Shown here: piece by piece, positions 1-7,500 of the stretch
How positions within the stretch are numbered: position 1 is the stretch's first letter
Layout of the letters: each line of letters starts with the position of its first letter
NCBI RefSeq assembly: GCF_017751145.1
Contig: NZ_CP046640.1
Coordinates: forward strand, 724,137-788,136
Length of the DNA: 64,000 nucleotides
Source of the DNA: Iocasia fonsfrigidae
Lineage (GTDB): Bacteria > Bacillota > Halanaerobiia > Halanaerobiales > DTU029
Reading direction: 5' to 3'
Made by a program: the position numbers and the translations under genes
Notes under the pieces: model-generated
The model's input: only the letters and a program-made list of their open reading frames with translations
Told to the model about the DNA's origin: nothing
The model's database searches: none

Positions 1-279
1 AAAGGAGATATAGTCTCCCAGGCAGAACGGGAAATCTTTGCTTACCGGGTTAAAGAAGCCAGTCCCCGGGCCAAAATTTTGTTTATCAATGGAATTACCG
101 GCCAGGGAACTTTACATTTAGCTGATTTATTTCTGGAAGGAAAGGAAACAGTAGAGCTAAATAATAGTAGACTCCGTTTTACTATGCCAGCAGCTTTATG
201 TTCGTACTGTCTGGGAGAGACAAGAGTGGGAAAGGATTTTCAAATAGGAAATATTAAGGATATTAATTTTCAAAGGTAA
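1..279 (+). CDS. C-terminal part of a HypB/UreG-like (SIMIBI) GTPase, 5' truncated by window edge
   Basis: Frame 1 is open from the first base to a TAA at 277-279, giving 92 residues without a start, so this is the 3' end of a gene beginning outside the window. The first residues read KGDIVSQAER, which fits the G4 motif (N/T)KxD of a P-loop GTPase. The following stretch around residues 26-45 (ILFINGITGQGT) resembles the last strand and G5 loop (S/G-x-TG-x-G) of HypB/UreG-type GTPases. A CxxC pair (CSYC, about residues 67-70) lies near the C-terminus and could bind metal. The next gene starts 31 bp downstream on the same strand, so it probably heads an operon with the ABC ATPase and the binding-protein-like gene. 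The family call rests on these short motifs only, because the Walker A region is missing. Confidence 0.5.
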   Translation, partial: KGDIVSQAEREIFAYRVKEASPRAKILFINGITGQGTLHLADLFLEGKETVELNNSRLRFTMPAALCSYCLGETRVGKDFQIGNIKDINFQR

Positions 280-310
280 AATAAATAAAATAGAATCGGT
301 GGTGAGCTGA

Positions 311-1084
311 TTGCAGCAAGAAAATAGATTTAAGCTAACGATAATCGGAGGCTATAATAAGAATGATGAGCCGGAGGATCTAACACTGACTATTTCTGCC
401 GGGGAGGTTGTGTCTATTGTCGGCCCAACTGGTTCAGGTAAGAGCCAGTTGTTAGCAGATATTGAATGGATGGCCCAGGGGGATACACCTACCGGCCGGA
501 GGATATTAATTAATGACCAGATTCCTGATTCTGAAATGCGTTATGATATTGAGTCTAAACTGGTGGCTCAGTTATCTCAGAATATGAATTTTGTAATGGA
601 TGTTACTGTTCAAGAATTTGTTCAGATTCACGCCAGTAGTAGGAAAATTAAAAATAGCGGTAAACTGAGTACTAACATTATTGAAAAAGCAAACCAGCTA
701 GCCGGCGAAAAATTTACGGCAGATACTCCGCTAACTTCTCTGAGTGGAGGTCAGTCCCGGGCTTTGATGATAGCTGATACAGCCTATCTTAGTAAATCGC
801 CGATTGTGCTAATTGATGAGATAGAGAATGCTGGGATAGATAGAAAGATCGCCCTAGATTTGTTGGTAAAACGGGAGAAGATAATCTTGCTGGCCACCCA
901 TGATCCAATACTGGCTCTTTTGGGAAATAGAAGGCTGGTTATAAAAAATGGAGGTATTTATAAAATTATTGAAGCTACGGTGGCTGAAAGAAAGAACCTG
1001 GAAATACTTGAAAAATTGGATAGAAAATTAATGTTGATGCGGAACAGGCTTAGACATGGGGAAAAAATTAATTATTGTGGGTAG
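311..1084 (+). CDS. Orphan ABC-type ATPase without a membrane subunit
   Basis: The protein has 257 aa from a TTG start at 311, preceded by GGTGGTGAG. All ABC ATPase hallmarks are visible: Walker A GPTGSGKS (residues 38-45), Q-loop near 87-90, signature LSGGQ (144-148), Walker B VLIDE (166-170) and the H-loop His of ATHD (about 197). The fold is a single nucleotide-binding domain with a short charged helical tail. No permease gene is nearby. Upstream lies the end of a GTPase gene, and downstream a soluble binding-protein-like gene whose start lies 14 bp after this stop, so the three are probably cotranscribed. The missing transmembrane partner suggests either that the permease is elsewhere or that the ATPase works on a cytoplasmic protein, for example in metallocentre assembly together with the GTPase. 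That role is inference. Confidence 0.75.
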   Translation: MQQENRFKLTIIGGYNKNDEPEDLTLTISAGEVVSIVGPTGSGKSQLLADIEWMAQGDTPTGRRILINDQIPDSEMRYDIESKLVAQLSQNMNFVMDVTVQEFVQIHASSRKIKNSGKLSTNIIEKANQLAGEKFTADTPLTSLSGGQSRALMIADTAYLSKSPIVLIDEIENAGIDRKIALDLLVKREKIILLATHDPILALLGNRRLVIKNGGIYKIIEATVAERKNLEILEKLDRKLMLMRNRLRHGEKINYCG

Positions 1085-1097
1085 GAGTGAGTTTATA

Positions 1098-2063
1098 ATG
1101 TCAGAATTTAAAAATTGTAATCTGCTAGCATTAATGCCATGCCCATTAAAGGTTCCATTTGAAAGATTGATTACAACATATTTGAGGAAAAAGGAAAGAG
1201 AGGGGGTTTATCTTGACTGTACTATAGTTGCTAATGCTAATACCCATCTGTCTTTTTATGAAGAGATTGATAATTTTCAGGATATAAAAGAAATTCCTGA
1301 TATTATTATCTCTCCTGGCCTGAATAATCTTTTCTATCATGACTTTTATGATAAATTTATTAGGCCTGGTTATTTTAGAAATCCGATCAAATATGATTTT
1401 GAAGATAATTTTGTGGAGATCGGTTATCAGGATAGCAGGAACAATTATACAATGTTTACAATGAATCTGCTGGTTTTAGTTGTTAATACTGCTAGATTAA
1501 AAGGAGCCCGGGTACCATTGAAATTTGCTGACCTTTTAGCTGATAATTATTATCAGAATGTTGCTATTAGAGGAAGAGATGAATTTATCTGTGAAACTGT
1601 ATTACTGAATTTTTATAAAGAATATGGCTTAGCAGGGATAAAAAAACTATCTTATAACGTTCGGGAAGGCTTACATCCTTCACAAATGGTTAAAAAGGCT
1701 AAAAGTAATAGTGAAGAGGATGAAGCCATCTATGTAATGCCCTATTTTTTCGCTAGAACTTTAATTAATCATAAAAAGATAGAGGTTATCTGGCCGGAAG
1801 ATGGGGCTTTGATCAACGCAATCTCCATGTTAGTCAAAAAAGATATTACACTTGAAGTTAAGGAACTGGCTAGATATATAGCAGGTCCAGAGCTCGGGAA
1901 TCTTTTTGCCAGGGCTGCTTTTCCGGTAGCTAATCCGGCAGTTGAAATCAATGTTTATAAAAAGAATAAGTTTAAGTGGTTAGGTTGGGACTTTATTCGT
2001 CAAAATGATTTAAGAAAAGTTATGGAAGAAATTACAGCTTATTATCTATCCTTTCAAAATTAA
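1098..2063 (+). CDS. Binding-protein-like cytoplasmic protein of the GTPase/ABC operon
   Basis: I chose the ATG at 1098 (321 aa) because a GTAGGAG ribosome site sits just before it; an earlier in-frame ATG at 1056 would overlap the ABC gene. The overall pattern resembles the type 2 periplasmic substrate-binding fold: an alternating strand/helix layout, an IPDIIISPGLN segment early on, and a conserved-looking GPELGNLFARAAFPVANP segment near the end. There is no signal peptide and no lipobox, so it should stay in the cytoplasm, which is odd for an ABC partner. It follows the ABC ATPase closely and is the last gene of the set. I do not recognise a specific substrate. A soluble chaperone or metal/cofactor carrier working with the ATPase and GTPase is a possible but unproven role. 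Confidence 0.55.
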   Translation: MSEFKNCNLLALMPCPLKVPFERLITTYLRKKEREGVYLDCTIVANANTHLSFYEEIDNFQDIKEIPDIIISPGLNNLFYHDFYDKFIRPGYFRNPIKYDFEDNFVEIGYQDSRNNYTMFTMNLLVLVVNTARLKGARVPLKFADLLADNYYQNVAIRGRDEFICETVLLNFYKEYGLAGIKKLSYNVREGLHPSQMVKKAKSNSEEDEAIYVMPYFFARTLINHKKIEVIWPEDGALINAISMLVKKDITLEVKELARYIAGPELGNLFARAAFPVANPAVEINVYKKNKFKWLGWDFIRQNDLRKVMEEITAYYLSFQN

Positions 2064-2159
2064 GATAGAGAAGGATTAACCTGAGATTAGAGTCCTAGGA
2101 TGTTTGAGTCATATTTAATTTTACTGTTTTGACTATAAAATTATCAGGAGGGTTATCAG

Positions 2160-2855
2160 ATGTCTATTAGAAAAAAACTTGATCTGCCTGCCATCGACTC
2201 ATATAGTTATAAACCACTGTGGAAACAGGTTTATGAAGTTTTGAGGGAGGCCATCTTATTTGGGAAATTTAGGCCTGGGGAAAAAATAACTGAGCTTGAG
2301 TTGTGTCAGCAATTTAACGTAAGCCGCACCCCTGTCCGGGAGGCCATCCGTATGTTAGAATTAGAGGAATTTGTTTTGATTGTTCCCCAGCGTGGTGTCT
2401 TTGTTGCTGGAATCAAGTCTAAAAAAGAAATAAATGATATCTTTCAGGTTAGGGCGGAACTTGAAGGCCTGGCATCATATCTGACTGCACAGCATATTAC
2501 AGAAAAACAAATAAAAAAAATGAAAAAATTCACAGGGCAGCTGGAAGAACATATTGCCAGAGGTGAACTGGAAGACTGTATAAAAATTGACATTTCATTT
2601 CATGAAATAATCTATGAAAGTTGTGAAAATGAATGGCTGCAGAAATTTCTGGATAGTTTATTTGAACAGATAAGCCGCTTTCGTTCGGAAAGCATGTCAC
2701 AGCGGGGACGTATGGAAGAGGTTCTGGTAGAGTATCAACAGCTTATTAAGGCCTTTGAAAAAAGAGATGCAGAATTTGCCAGAAAACTGGCTGTAGAACA
2801 TATAAAATCAGCTCAAAAAAGTGTTCTATCAGTTTTCAAACATCAGTATGATTAA
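2160..2855 (+). CDS. GntR-family transcription regulator, FCD (FadR-like) subfamily
   Basis: The 231-aa protein starts at an ATG with a clear AGGAGGG site 10 bp upstream. The N-terminal 80 residues form the winged helix of GntR proteins, with the typical recognition segment FNVSRTPVREAIRMLELEEF and the wing QRGVFV. The C-terminal part (about 90-225) is an all-helical FCD domain, whose metal/ligand His and Asp residues are suggested by KIDISFHEIIY and the late AVEHIKSA helix. FCD regulators respond to small carboxylates and usually repress neighbouring catabolic genes, but no such gene is adjacent. The neighbours are the GTPase/ABC operon upstream and a convergent peroxiredoxin. It seems to be its own transcription unit ending at the shared terminator. 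Confidence 0.85.
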   Translation: MSIRKKLDLPAIDSYSYKPLWKQVYEVLREAILFGKFRPGEKITELELCQQFNVSRTPVREAIRMLELEEFVLIVPQRGVFVAGIKSKKEINDIFQVRAELEGLASYLTAQHITEKQIKKMKKFTGQLEEHIARGELEDCIKIDISFHEIIYESCENEWLQKFLDSLFEQISRFRSESMSQRGRMEEVLVEYQQLIKAFEKRDAEFARKLAVEHIKSAQKSVLSVFKHQYD

Positions 2856-2871
2856 TAATAAATACTTAAAG

Positions 2872-2904
2872 AACCCCACCTGGAATTATCAAGGTGGGGT
2901 TTTA
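2872..2904. terminator. Bidirectional intrinsic terminator
   Basis: AACCCCACCT at 2872-2881 pairs perfectly with AGGTGGGGTT at 2892-2901 around a 10-nt loop. On the plus strand T residues follow the stem, and on the minus strand an A-rich plus-strand flank gives T residues. It sits between the convergent gntR gene (ends 2855) and the peroxiredoxin gene (ends 2921), so it can serve both. Confidence 0.85.
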
Positions 2905-2920
2905 GTATTTACTGTTTTAA

Positions 2921-3568
2921 TTAAACTTCTTTATAGCAGAACCACCAGTCGAAATTGTCATATTCATCTTTTCTTTTGCTGGCTGTTGCTATATCTGCAG
3001 CTGGTTCAATAATGACTTTGTCATTTATTAATTCGTTGTCAGGCCAGTTAGCAGGAATGGCAACTCCATTTTTATCTGCTAGCTGGAAACCTTTAATCAT
3101 ACGTACGATTTCATCCATATTACGACCCAATTCCTGTGGATAGTAAAGAATGGCCCTGATAGTCCCCTTAGGGTCAATAATATATACTGCCCGGACAGTA
3201 TTAGTACCCTTTCCAGGGTGTACCAGCCCCAGTCTTTCGGCAACCTGGCCACGGTCATCAGCAATAATAGGGAATTTAATCTCCACATCTAAATTTTCTT
3301 TGATCCATTCAGTCCATTTAATGTGGGAGAATACCTGGTCAATACTTAAGCCGATTAGTTCTGTATCCAGCTCCTGGAATTGTTCAAACCTCTTCTGAAA
3401 GGCCACAAACTCGGTTGTGCAGACAGGTGTGAAATCAGCGGGATGGCTGAAGAGAATAAACCACTTTCCTTGATAATCTCCTGGTAAGTTTTTACTCCCC
3501 TGTGTTGTAGTTACTTTCATTTCTGGAAAAGCGTCTCCGATTAACGGCATTTGTTTTTTTTCTTCCAT
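2921..3568 (-). CDS. Peroxiredoxin, Prx6-like
   Basis: This 215-aa thioredoxin-fold peroxidase reduces H2O2 and organic peroxides in the cytoplasm. The peroxidatic centre reads [13 protein letters not shown], with the catalytic Cys at residue 50 in the canonical PxxxTxxC motif. The C-terminal extension typical of the Prx6/archaeal 2-Cys branch (residues about 160-215) is present and ends in WWFCYKEV. Its Cys at about 211 could act as the resolving cysteine. The start ATG is preceded by AGGAGAGG on the minus strand. It has its own strong promoter (positions 3614-3642) with a palindrome over the start site that recurs at the rubrerythrin promoter, which suggests shared oxidative-stress control. 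It is monocistronic. Confidence 0.93.
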   Translation of the reverse strand: MEEKKQMPLIGDAFPEMKVTTTQGSKNLPGDYQGKWFILFSHPADFTPVCTTEFVAFQKRFEQFQELDTELIGLSIDQVFSHIKWTEWIKENLDVEIKFPIIADDRGQVAERLGLVHPGKGTNTVRAVYIIDPKGTIRAILYYPQELGRNMDEIVRMIKGFQLADKNGVAIPANWPDNELINDKVIIEPAADIATASKRKDEYDNFDWWFCYKEV

Positions 3569-3596
3569 ATGTAATCCTCTCCTTATTCTTTATTAG

Positions 3597-3642
3597 TAAT
3601 AGTTATTAATATTAGTATAAAATAAATTGCTGGATTTGTCAA
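3597..3642 (-). promoter_or_regulatory. Sigma-A promoter of peroxiredoxin with +1 palindrome
   Basis: On the minus strand TTGACA (3637-3642) and TATACT (3614-3619) are separated by exactly 17 bp. Just downstream, at the expected start site, lies TAATAACTATTA (3597-3608), an imperfect palindrome. The same 12-mer, in the opposite orientation, sits at the same place in the rubrerythrin promoter (52125-52136). This fits an operator for a PerR/Fur-type repressor, but the regulator is inferred. Confidence 0.8.
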
Positions 3643-3674
3643 GTGGAAATTTAAAAAAATATTTTTTTAAGCAC

Positions 3675-3703
3675 TTGACAGTTATCTGGATATATTGTAA
3701 TAT
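3675..3703 (+). promoter_or_regulatory. Sigma-A promoter of the tRNA-Glu/tRNA-Asp unit
   Basis: TTGACA at 3675-3680 and TAATAT at 3698-3703 have a 17-bp spacer, and the start site would fall about 40 bp before the tRNA-Glu gene. No other gene lies between. Confidence 0.8.
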
Positions 3704-3748
3704 AATAGAGCACAGGAATTAGTTGATGTAGTTTCTGTCTGCTGATAG

Positions 3749-3824
3749 GCCCTCATCGTCTAGGGGTCCAGGACACCAGGTTCTCATCCTGGCGGCAGGG
3801 GTTCGAATCCCCTTGAGGGTACCA
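3749..3824 (+). tRNA. tRNA-Glu (anticodon CTC)
   Basis: The cloverleaf is complete: acceptor GCCCTCA pairs with TGAGGGT (one G-U pair), the D arm is GTC...GAC, and the anticodon stem CCAGG/CCTGG encloses loop TTCTCAT with anticodon CTC. The T arm is AGGGG-TTCGAAT-CCCCT, and CCA is encoded at 3822-3824. The body resembles bacterial tRNA-Glu (ATCGTCTAG D-arm context). CTC reads GAG, so a separate TTC isoacceptor presumably exists elsewhere. Confidence 0.93.
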
Positions 3825-3831
3825 GAAAAGA

Positions 3832-3898
3832 GGTAGGAGGTAAGGGGTCAGAGCTAGGAGAGTTTCTTATTTCTGACATCTGACAGCCTACTTCCAAT
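3832..3898 (+). repeat. Purine-rich spacer hairpin between two tRNAs
   Basis: The spacer contains GGTAGGAGG and GGTCAGA on the left and TCTGACA and CCTACTTCC on the right. These are mutually complementary with small mismatches and could form a long imperfect stem between the two tRNAs. It may be a processing signal or a copy of a small interspersed repeat. No coding capacity is evident. Confidence 0.4.
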
Positions 3899-3900
3899 AT

Positions 3901-3977
3901 GGAGGCGTAGCGTAGTGGTTTATCGCGCCGGCCTGTCACGCCGGAGATCGTGGGTTCAAATCCCATCGCCTTCGCCA
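3901..3977 (+). tRNA. tRNA-Asp (anticodon GTC)
   Basis: Acceptor GGAGGCG pairs with CGCCTTC (one G-U pair). The anticodon stem CCGGC/GCCGG holds loop CTGTCAC with anticodon GTC, and the T arm is GTGGG-TTCAAAT-CCCAT. Discriminator G and CCA are encoded (3975-3977). It is cotranscribed with tRNA-Glu and followed by a strong terminator. Confidence 0.95.
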
Positions 3978-3992
3978 ATCAATCTAAAAAAA

Positions 3993-4033
3993 AGTCCTTT
4001 TAATTCTTAAAAGAATTAAAAGGACTTTTTTTT
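3993..4033 (+). terminator. Intrinsic terminator of the tRNA unit
   Basis: A 16-bp perfect stem (AGTCCTTTTAATTCTT at 3993-4008 with its complement at 4011-4026) has a 2-nt gap at its apex. It runs directly into a T-run ending at 4033. Confidence 0.93.
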
Positions 4034-4040
4034 ATTTTTT

Positions 4041-4337
4041 TAGAGTGTGTTTCTAATATAGGGGTGAGTAACGAATCTTCAAAGCCTAAAAAGTAATATT
4101 TGTTAATTTAAAGGATAAATTTACAAATAAACAAATAATTTTGCAGGAAAAAAAGAGATTGCCGTGAAGTATATAGTAAATTAGCAATATATGCAAGAGG
4201 AAGAGATGATTGCTAAAAAATGTGATGAATATACATTGGGAATAGTGCTTTGGGTAATGCTTATCATGGTGGTTATTCTAAGAAGGAATAAACAGTGGAT
4301 CTTTTATATGTAATTATATTATTTTAGCATCTTGAAT
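4041..4337 (+). other. Intergenic leader without a clear gene
   Basis: About 300 bp between the tRNA terminator and the palindromic element. Apart from a sigma-H-like promoter at 4145-4172 I see no open frame with a ribosome site and no structured RNA. It is AT-rich, and with the palindromic element that follows it forms an unusually long 5' leader of the giant surface operon. Confidence 0.5.
4145..4172 (+). promoter_or_regulatory. Sigma-H-like promoter upstream of the giant surface operon
   Basis: GCAGGAAAA (AGGA at 4145) is followed 21 nt later by GAAGTAT (4166). The same 21-nt offset between AGGAWWW and GAA(A/T) occurs upstream of the type II secretion operon, the response regulator, the aryl-CoA ligase and the HD-domain gene. 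The layout matches the known Spo0H consensus (AGGAWWW, 11-12 nt, RNNGAATWW). Downstream of the box, ATATAGTAAATTA also resembles the type II operon promoter region. Confidence 0.5.
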
Positions 4338-4494
4338 AATTGATTGTTGCCATTCAAAAACTCCGCTACGGATTTAGTATTGGCCAATTACGGGCTGTTT
4401 TAAACTCCCTACGGTCAAACAGGAAAACAGCCTTTTCCGTAATTGACCATACTAAATCCTGCTCCGTTTTAATTGGCTGGTCAACAATTCAATT
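4338..4494. repeat. Large nested palindrome (variable-arm family, copy A)
   Basis: Outer arms at 4338-4351 and 4479-4494, middle arms at 4370-4393 and 4437-4459, and inner arms GGCTGTTTT (4393-4401) / AAAACAGCC (4424-4432) fold into one long interrupted hairpin. The unpaired parts carry ACTCCGCTACGG and ACTCCCTACGG. It lies in the leader of the giant surface operon. It resembles in architecture, but not in arm sequence, the palindromes at 43.0, 54.5 and 55.5 kb. Confidence 0.75.
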
Positions 4495-4549
4495 ATGCAA
4501 AAGGTCTATTATGAAAGAGCCTTATTTAAACAACAAGGGGGGGATTGAC

Positions 4550-7500
4550 TTGTATTGGAGAAAGAGTTTATTAATTATTTGCTTTTTTTTAATTGCTTTA
4601 TTTTTAGTCAACCTGCTTACGATGGCTGCAGAGGAGATAGACAATACTACTACTGTTTATGAATTGTGGCAGGAGATGAATGAGGAGGAATCTGAACTAA
4701 AAACAGCAGTGCTTAGTGAAAAACAGGAAACTGCTGGAGAAGAGATTATAGAGGAAAGGGGTAGGTATACTAAGACCTTTCAGCAGCTGGGACGGAAAGA
4801 GATGATTTTATATACAGAACCGGTTCATTACCAGGATTCCCAGGGGAACTGGCAGCCAATTGATACTACTATTAAAAAAGAGAGTTCTGTAAAAAATATG
4901 AGCAAGGCACTAGCTATATCAAATGAGAATAGTGCTTATGAAGATGCAATTTATGATAATGATTTCAAAATGAAATTTGCTAGAAAACTTGAACAGGGGA
5001 TTGAACTAAGTCAGGGTGATTATAGTCTAAAGATTAAATTACCAGGGGCCAGTAGTAAGTACAATGAGGTTAAGGGCAGTATGAAAAAATATGTTGAAGT
5101 CTGGGATAATGTAGATATTCAGTATAACGCTTTTTATGATATGTTGAAAGAATCGATAATCTTAAAAAATAAGGAAGCTCGGAATACATTTGACTTTCAG
5201 CTTGAAATGAATACAGAGTTAAGCCTCAAGGAGACAGAGGAAGGACTCATTTTAAGTGATCCGGCGACCGGAGATGAAATCTTTGAACTGGGTAGATTAT
5301 TTGTTTTTGATAAAAATACAGTTGAAGCTGATTATGAGCATGTTGACTGGCAGTATCAGCAACAGGGGAAGGTTATAAATCTACAGGTTGTTGTTGATAA
5401 AGAGTGGTTAGAAAGTTCAGAGCGTAGTTTTCCGGTAGTGCTAGACCCTTGGATTAAAAAAATTTCTGTATCAGGAAGTACTAAGAGGCGTTATTGGAAC
5501 TTTAAGGAAGACAAAGATCAGATTATTAAATGGCAAGCTATGATAGATACAAAGAGCACTGGACATAGGCATAGTACAAAGGAACATGGGATTTTCTATA
5601 TTAAAGATTTAACAACAAATAGCAATTTAATCTATGTCAAGAAAGGATATAAGAATGACTGGTCGGGAAGTGGTTATCTGTCAATCAAAGGTAATCATAA
5701 TTACCAACTTTTTGTCCAGCGCTATAGACTTAAGGCTAAACGGCCTGGGAATCCTTATTATAAAAGAGGTACTACCTGGGCCAAAATCACTTTCTATGAT
5801 GAACCAACCTTAAATCCTGTTACCCCCAAGTTACTGGACCAGAAGGGGAATACAAAGTATTACCCCAGTCTTTCTAAGCTAAACTGGACATATAGTGATC
5901 CACAGGGTTTTGCCCAGCAGAAAGTTAATATTGTAGTACAGAAGAAGGGTGATTCAGGGGTCTGGGCTAATTTTTTAACTACTAATGATTTGAATTACTC
6001 AGCACAGAATTATCCAGTGAATAATGAGCAGTTTACTACTGATGAATATAGATGGCGAATTAAGGGCTACAATAGTAAGATCTGGTCAGACTATTCTTAC
6101 TGGTCGAATTTTATGGTGGATAAACTGCCTCCCTGGCCGGCTAATGGTTTTGGATTTGCTGCTTCGTTAAATTTAACTAAGGCCAGCAAGGAAGAAACAA
6201 TTAGAGACGCCTATTCCCAGGGCAAGAAACTGGCCTATACCCTGGAATGGAATAAATTTGTTGATACAGATGAGAACCAGCCAGTTGGTAGTGGACTTAA
6301 GGAACAGATCTTGCAGTACAAGCAGGATGGAAAAGGCTGGCAGGAATTAAGTAGGCCTGGTCCTGGTCAGGCAGCTACCAATTTTATAGTAGACTGGAAT
6401 AGTAATTATAAGTTTAGAATAAAAGCAGAGGATCATGTCGGGAATACTTCGGTCTGGTATCCAGGAAGCAGTAATTATGCTGAGTTTAGTACCCCGTCAA
6501 AACCGACCAGGTTTAAAGAGATCCAATTTATAGATAATAAAATTAAGGTTGAGTTTTACTGTCATAAGCTGGCCAATGCTTATCAGATAAAATGGAAAAA
6601 CACAGCTGATGATTCCATTAAAGGTCAGACAGAGTGGATAAAGATTCCAGCTGATTATACAGGGGAGACTTATACCTACACAATAGCACCCCGGGAGATC
6701 GGTTTTAAATATAACCAGGACTACGAAATTTCCATTGCTACCTGTAATACGGAAAATGATGAGCTTATTGTCTATAATGACCCCACCTCCTTCCAGGTAG
6801 CTAATCAACCCCCACTGACACCGGAACTAAAAAGCCCGGCTGCTGATTCATATTTGACTACTACTAATCTAAAATTGTGCGGGGAAAAGACTAGTGATCC
6901 TGATGGACAGCAAATAAGCTACATTTTTATCGTAGAGAGCTTGACCAGTAATCAGGCCAGTGAATTAGAATGGGTTAAATATGGGGAATATGCTGGCACA
7001 GTTAGTGAGAAGGGAGTAGAGACCCCGGTTGTTTTGAAAGATGGCCACTATCGCTGGAAACTGCGAGCCACAGATGGGCTCGTTGATAGTGATTCAGTCT
7101 ACCGGGAACTATATATTGACACTACTGCTCCGAAAACCCCGGTCTTCCAGCTGCAGACAACTACTGGTGAGACTATTAGTAGTACCAAGCAGAGTCAGTT
7201 GCTAATTTATCTGGAGGACTATAGCCGGGATTATGAGCAATACCCATATCCGGCTGATCAGGAGAGGATTAATGATCTGGCCATTTTTAAGATTAGCTCA
7301 AATCTCGACCAGACAATGACAGTTAATAAGTCAGAATTAGTAAATGACCAATTTATTTACCAGCTTGAAGAGGTAAATGGTGAACATCAGCTTACGGTTA
7401 CTTCAGTTGACCGGGCTGGAAATAAGGCTTCCAGTACTAAGAGTATAATCTATGATGATCAAAAGCCGGCTAAAATCACTTTTACTGAGGAGACCAGCAG

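Noticed and set aside
1056-1097. Upstream ATG 1056 for the binding-protein-like gene
   Set aside because: It would overlap the ABC gene by 29 bp without a ribosome site, while ATG 1098 has GTAGGAG; the extra residues look like random sequence.
3784-3978. Minus-strand open frame (64 aa) with the phrase GFEPTISGVTGRRD
   Set aside because: This is the antisense translation of the tRNA-Asp and tRNA-Glu genes, a well-known false protein; the cloverleafs on the plus strand explain it.
4340-4549. N-terminal extension of the giant gene from 4340 or 4511
   Set aside because: The 4340 start lies in palindrome A, and neither start has a ribosome site; a TTG at 4550 with GGGGGGG upstream gives a clean signal peptide.
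6497-6808. Minus-strand open frames inside the giant genes (also 8321-8605, 11108-11401, 21658-21981 and others)
   Set aside because: They have no ribosome sites or family resemblance, and the plus-strand coding frame is continuous; they are shadow frames.
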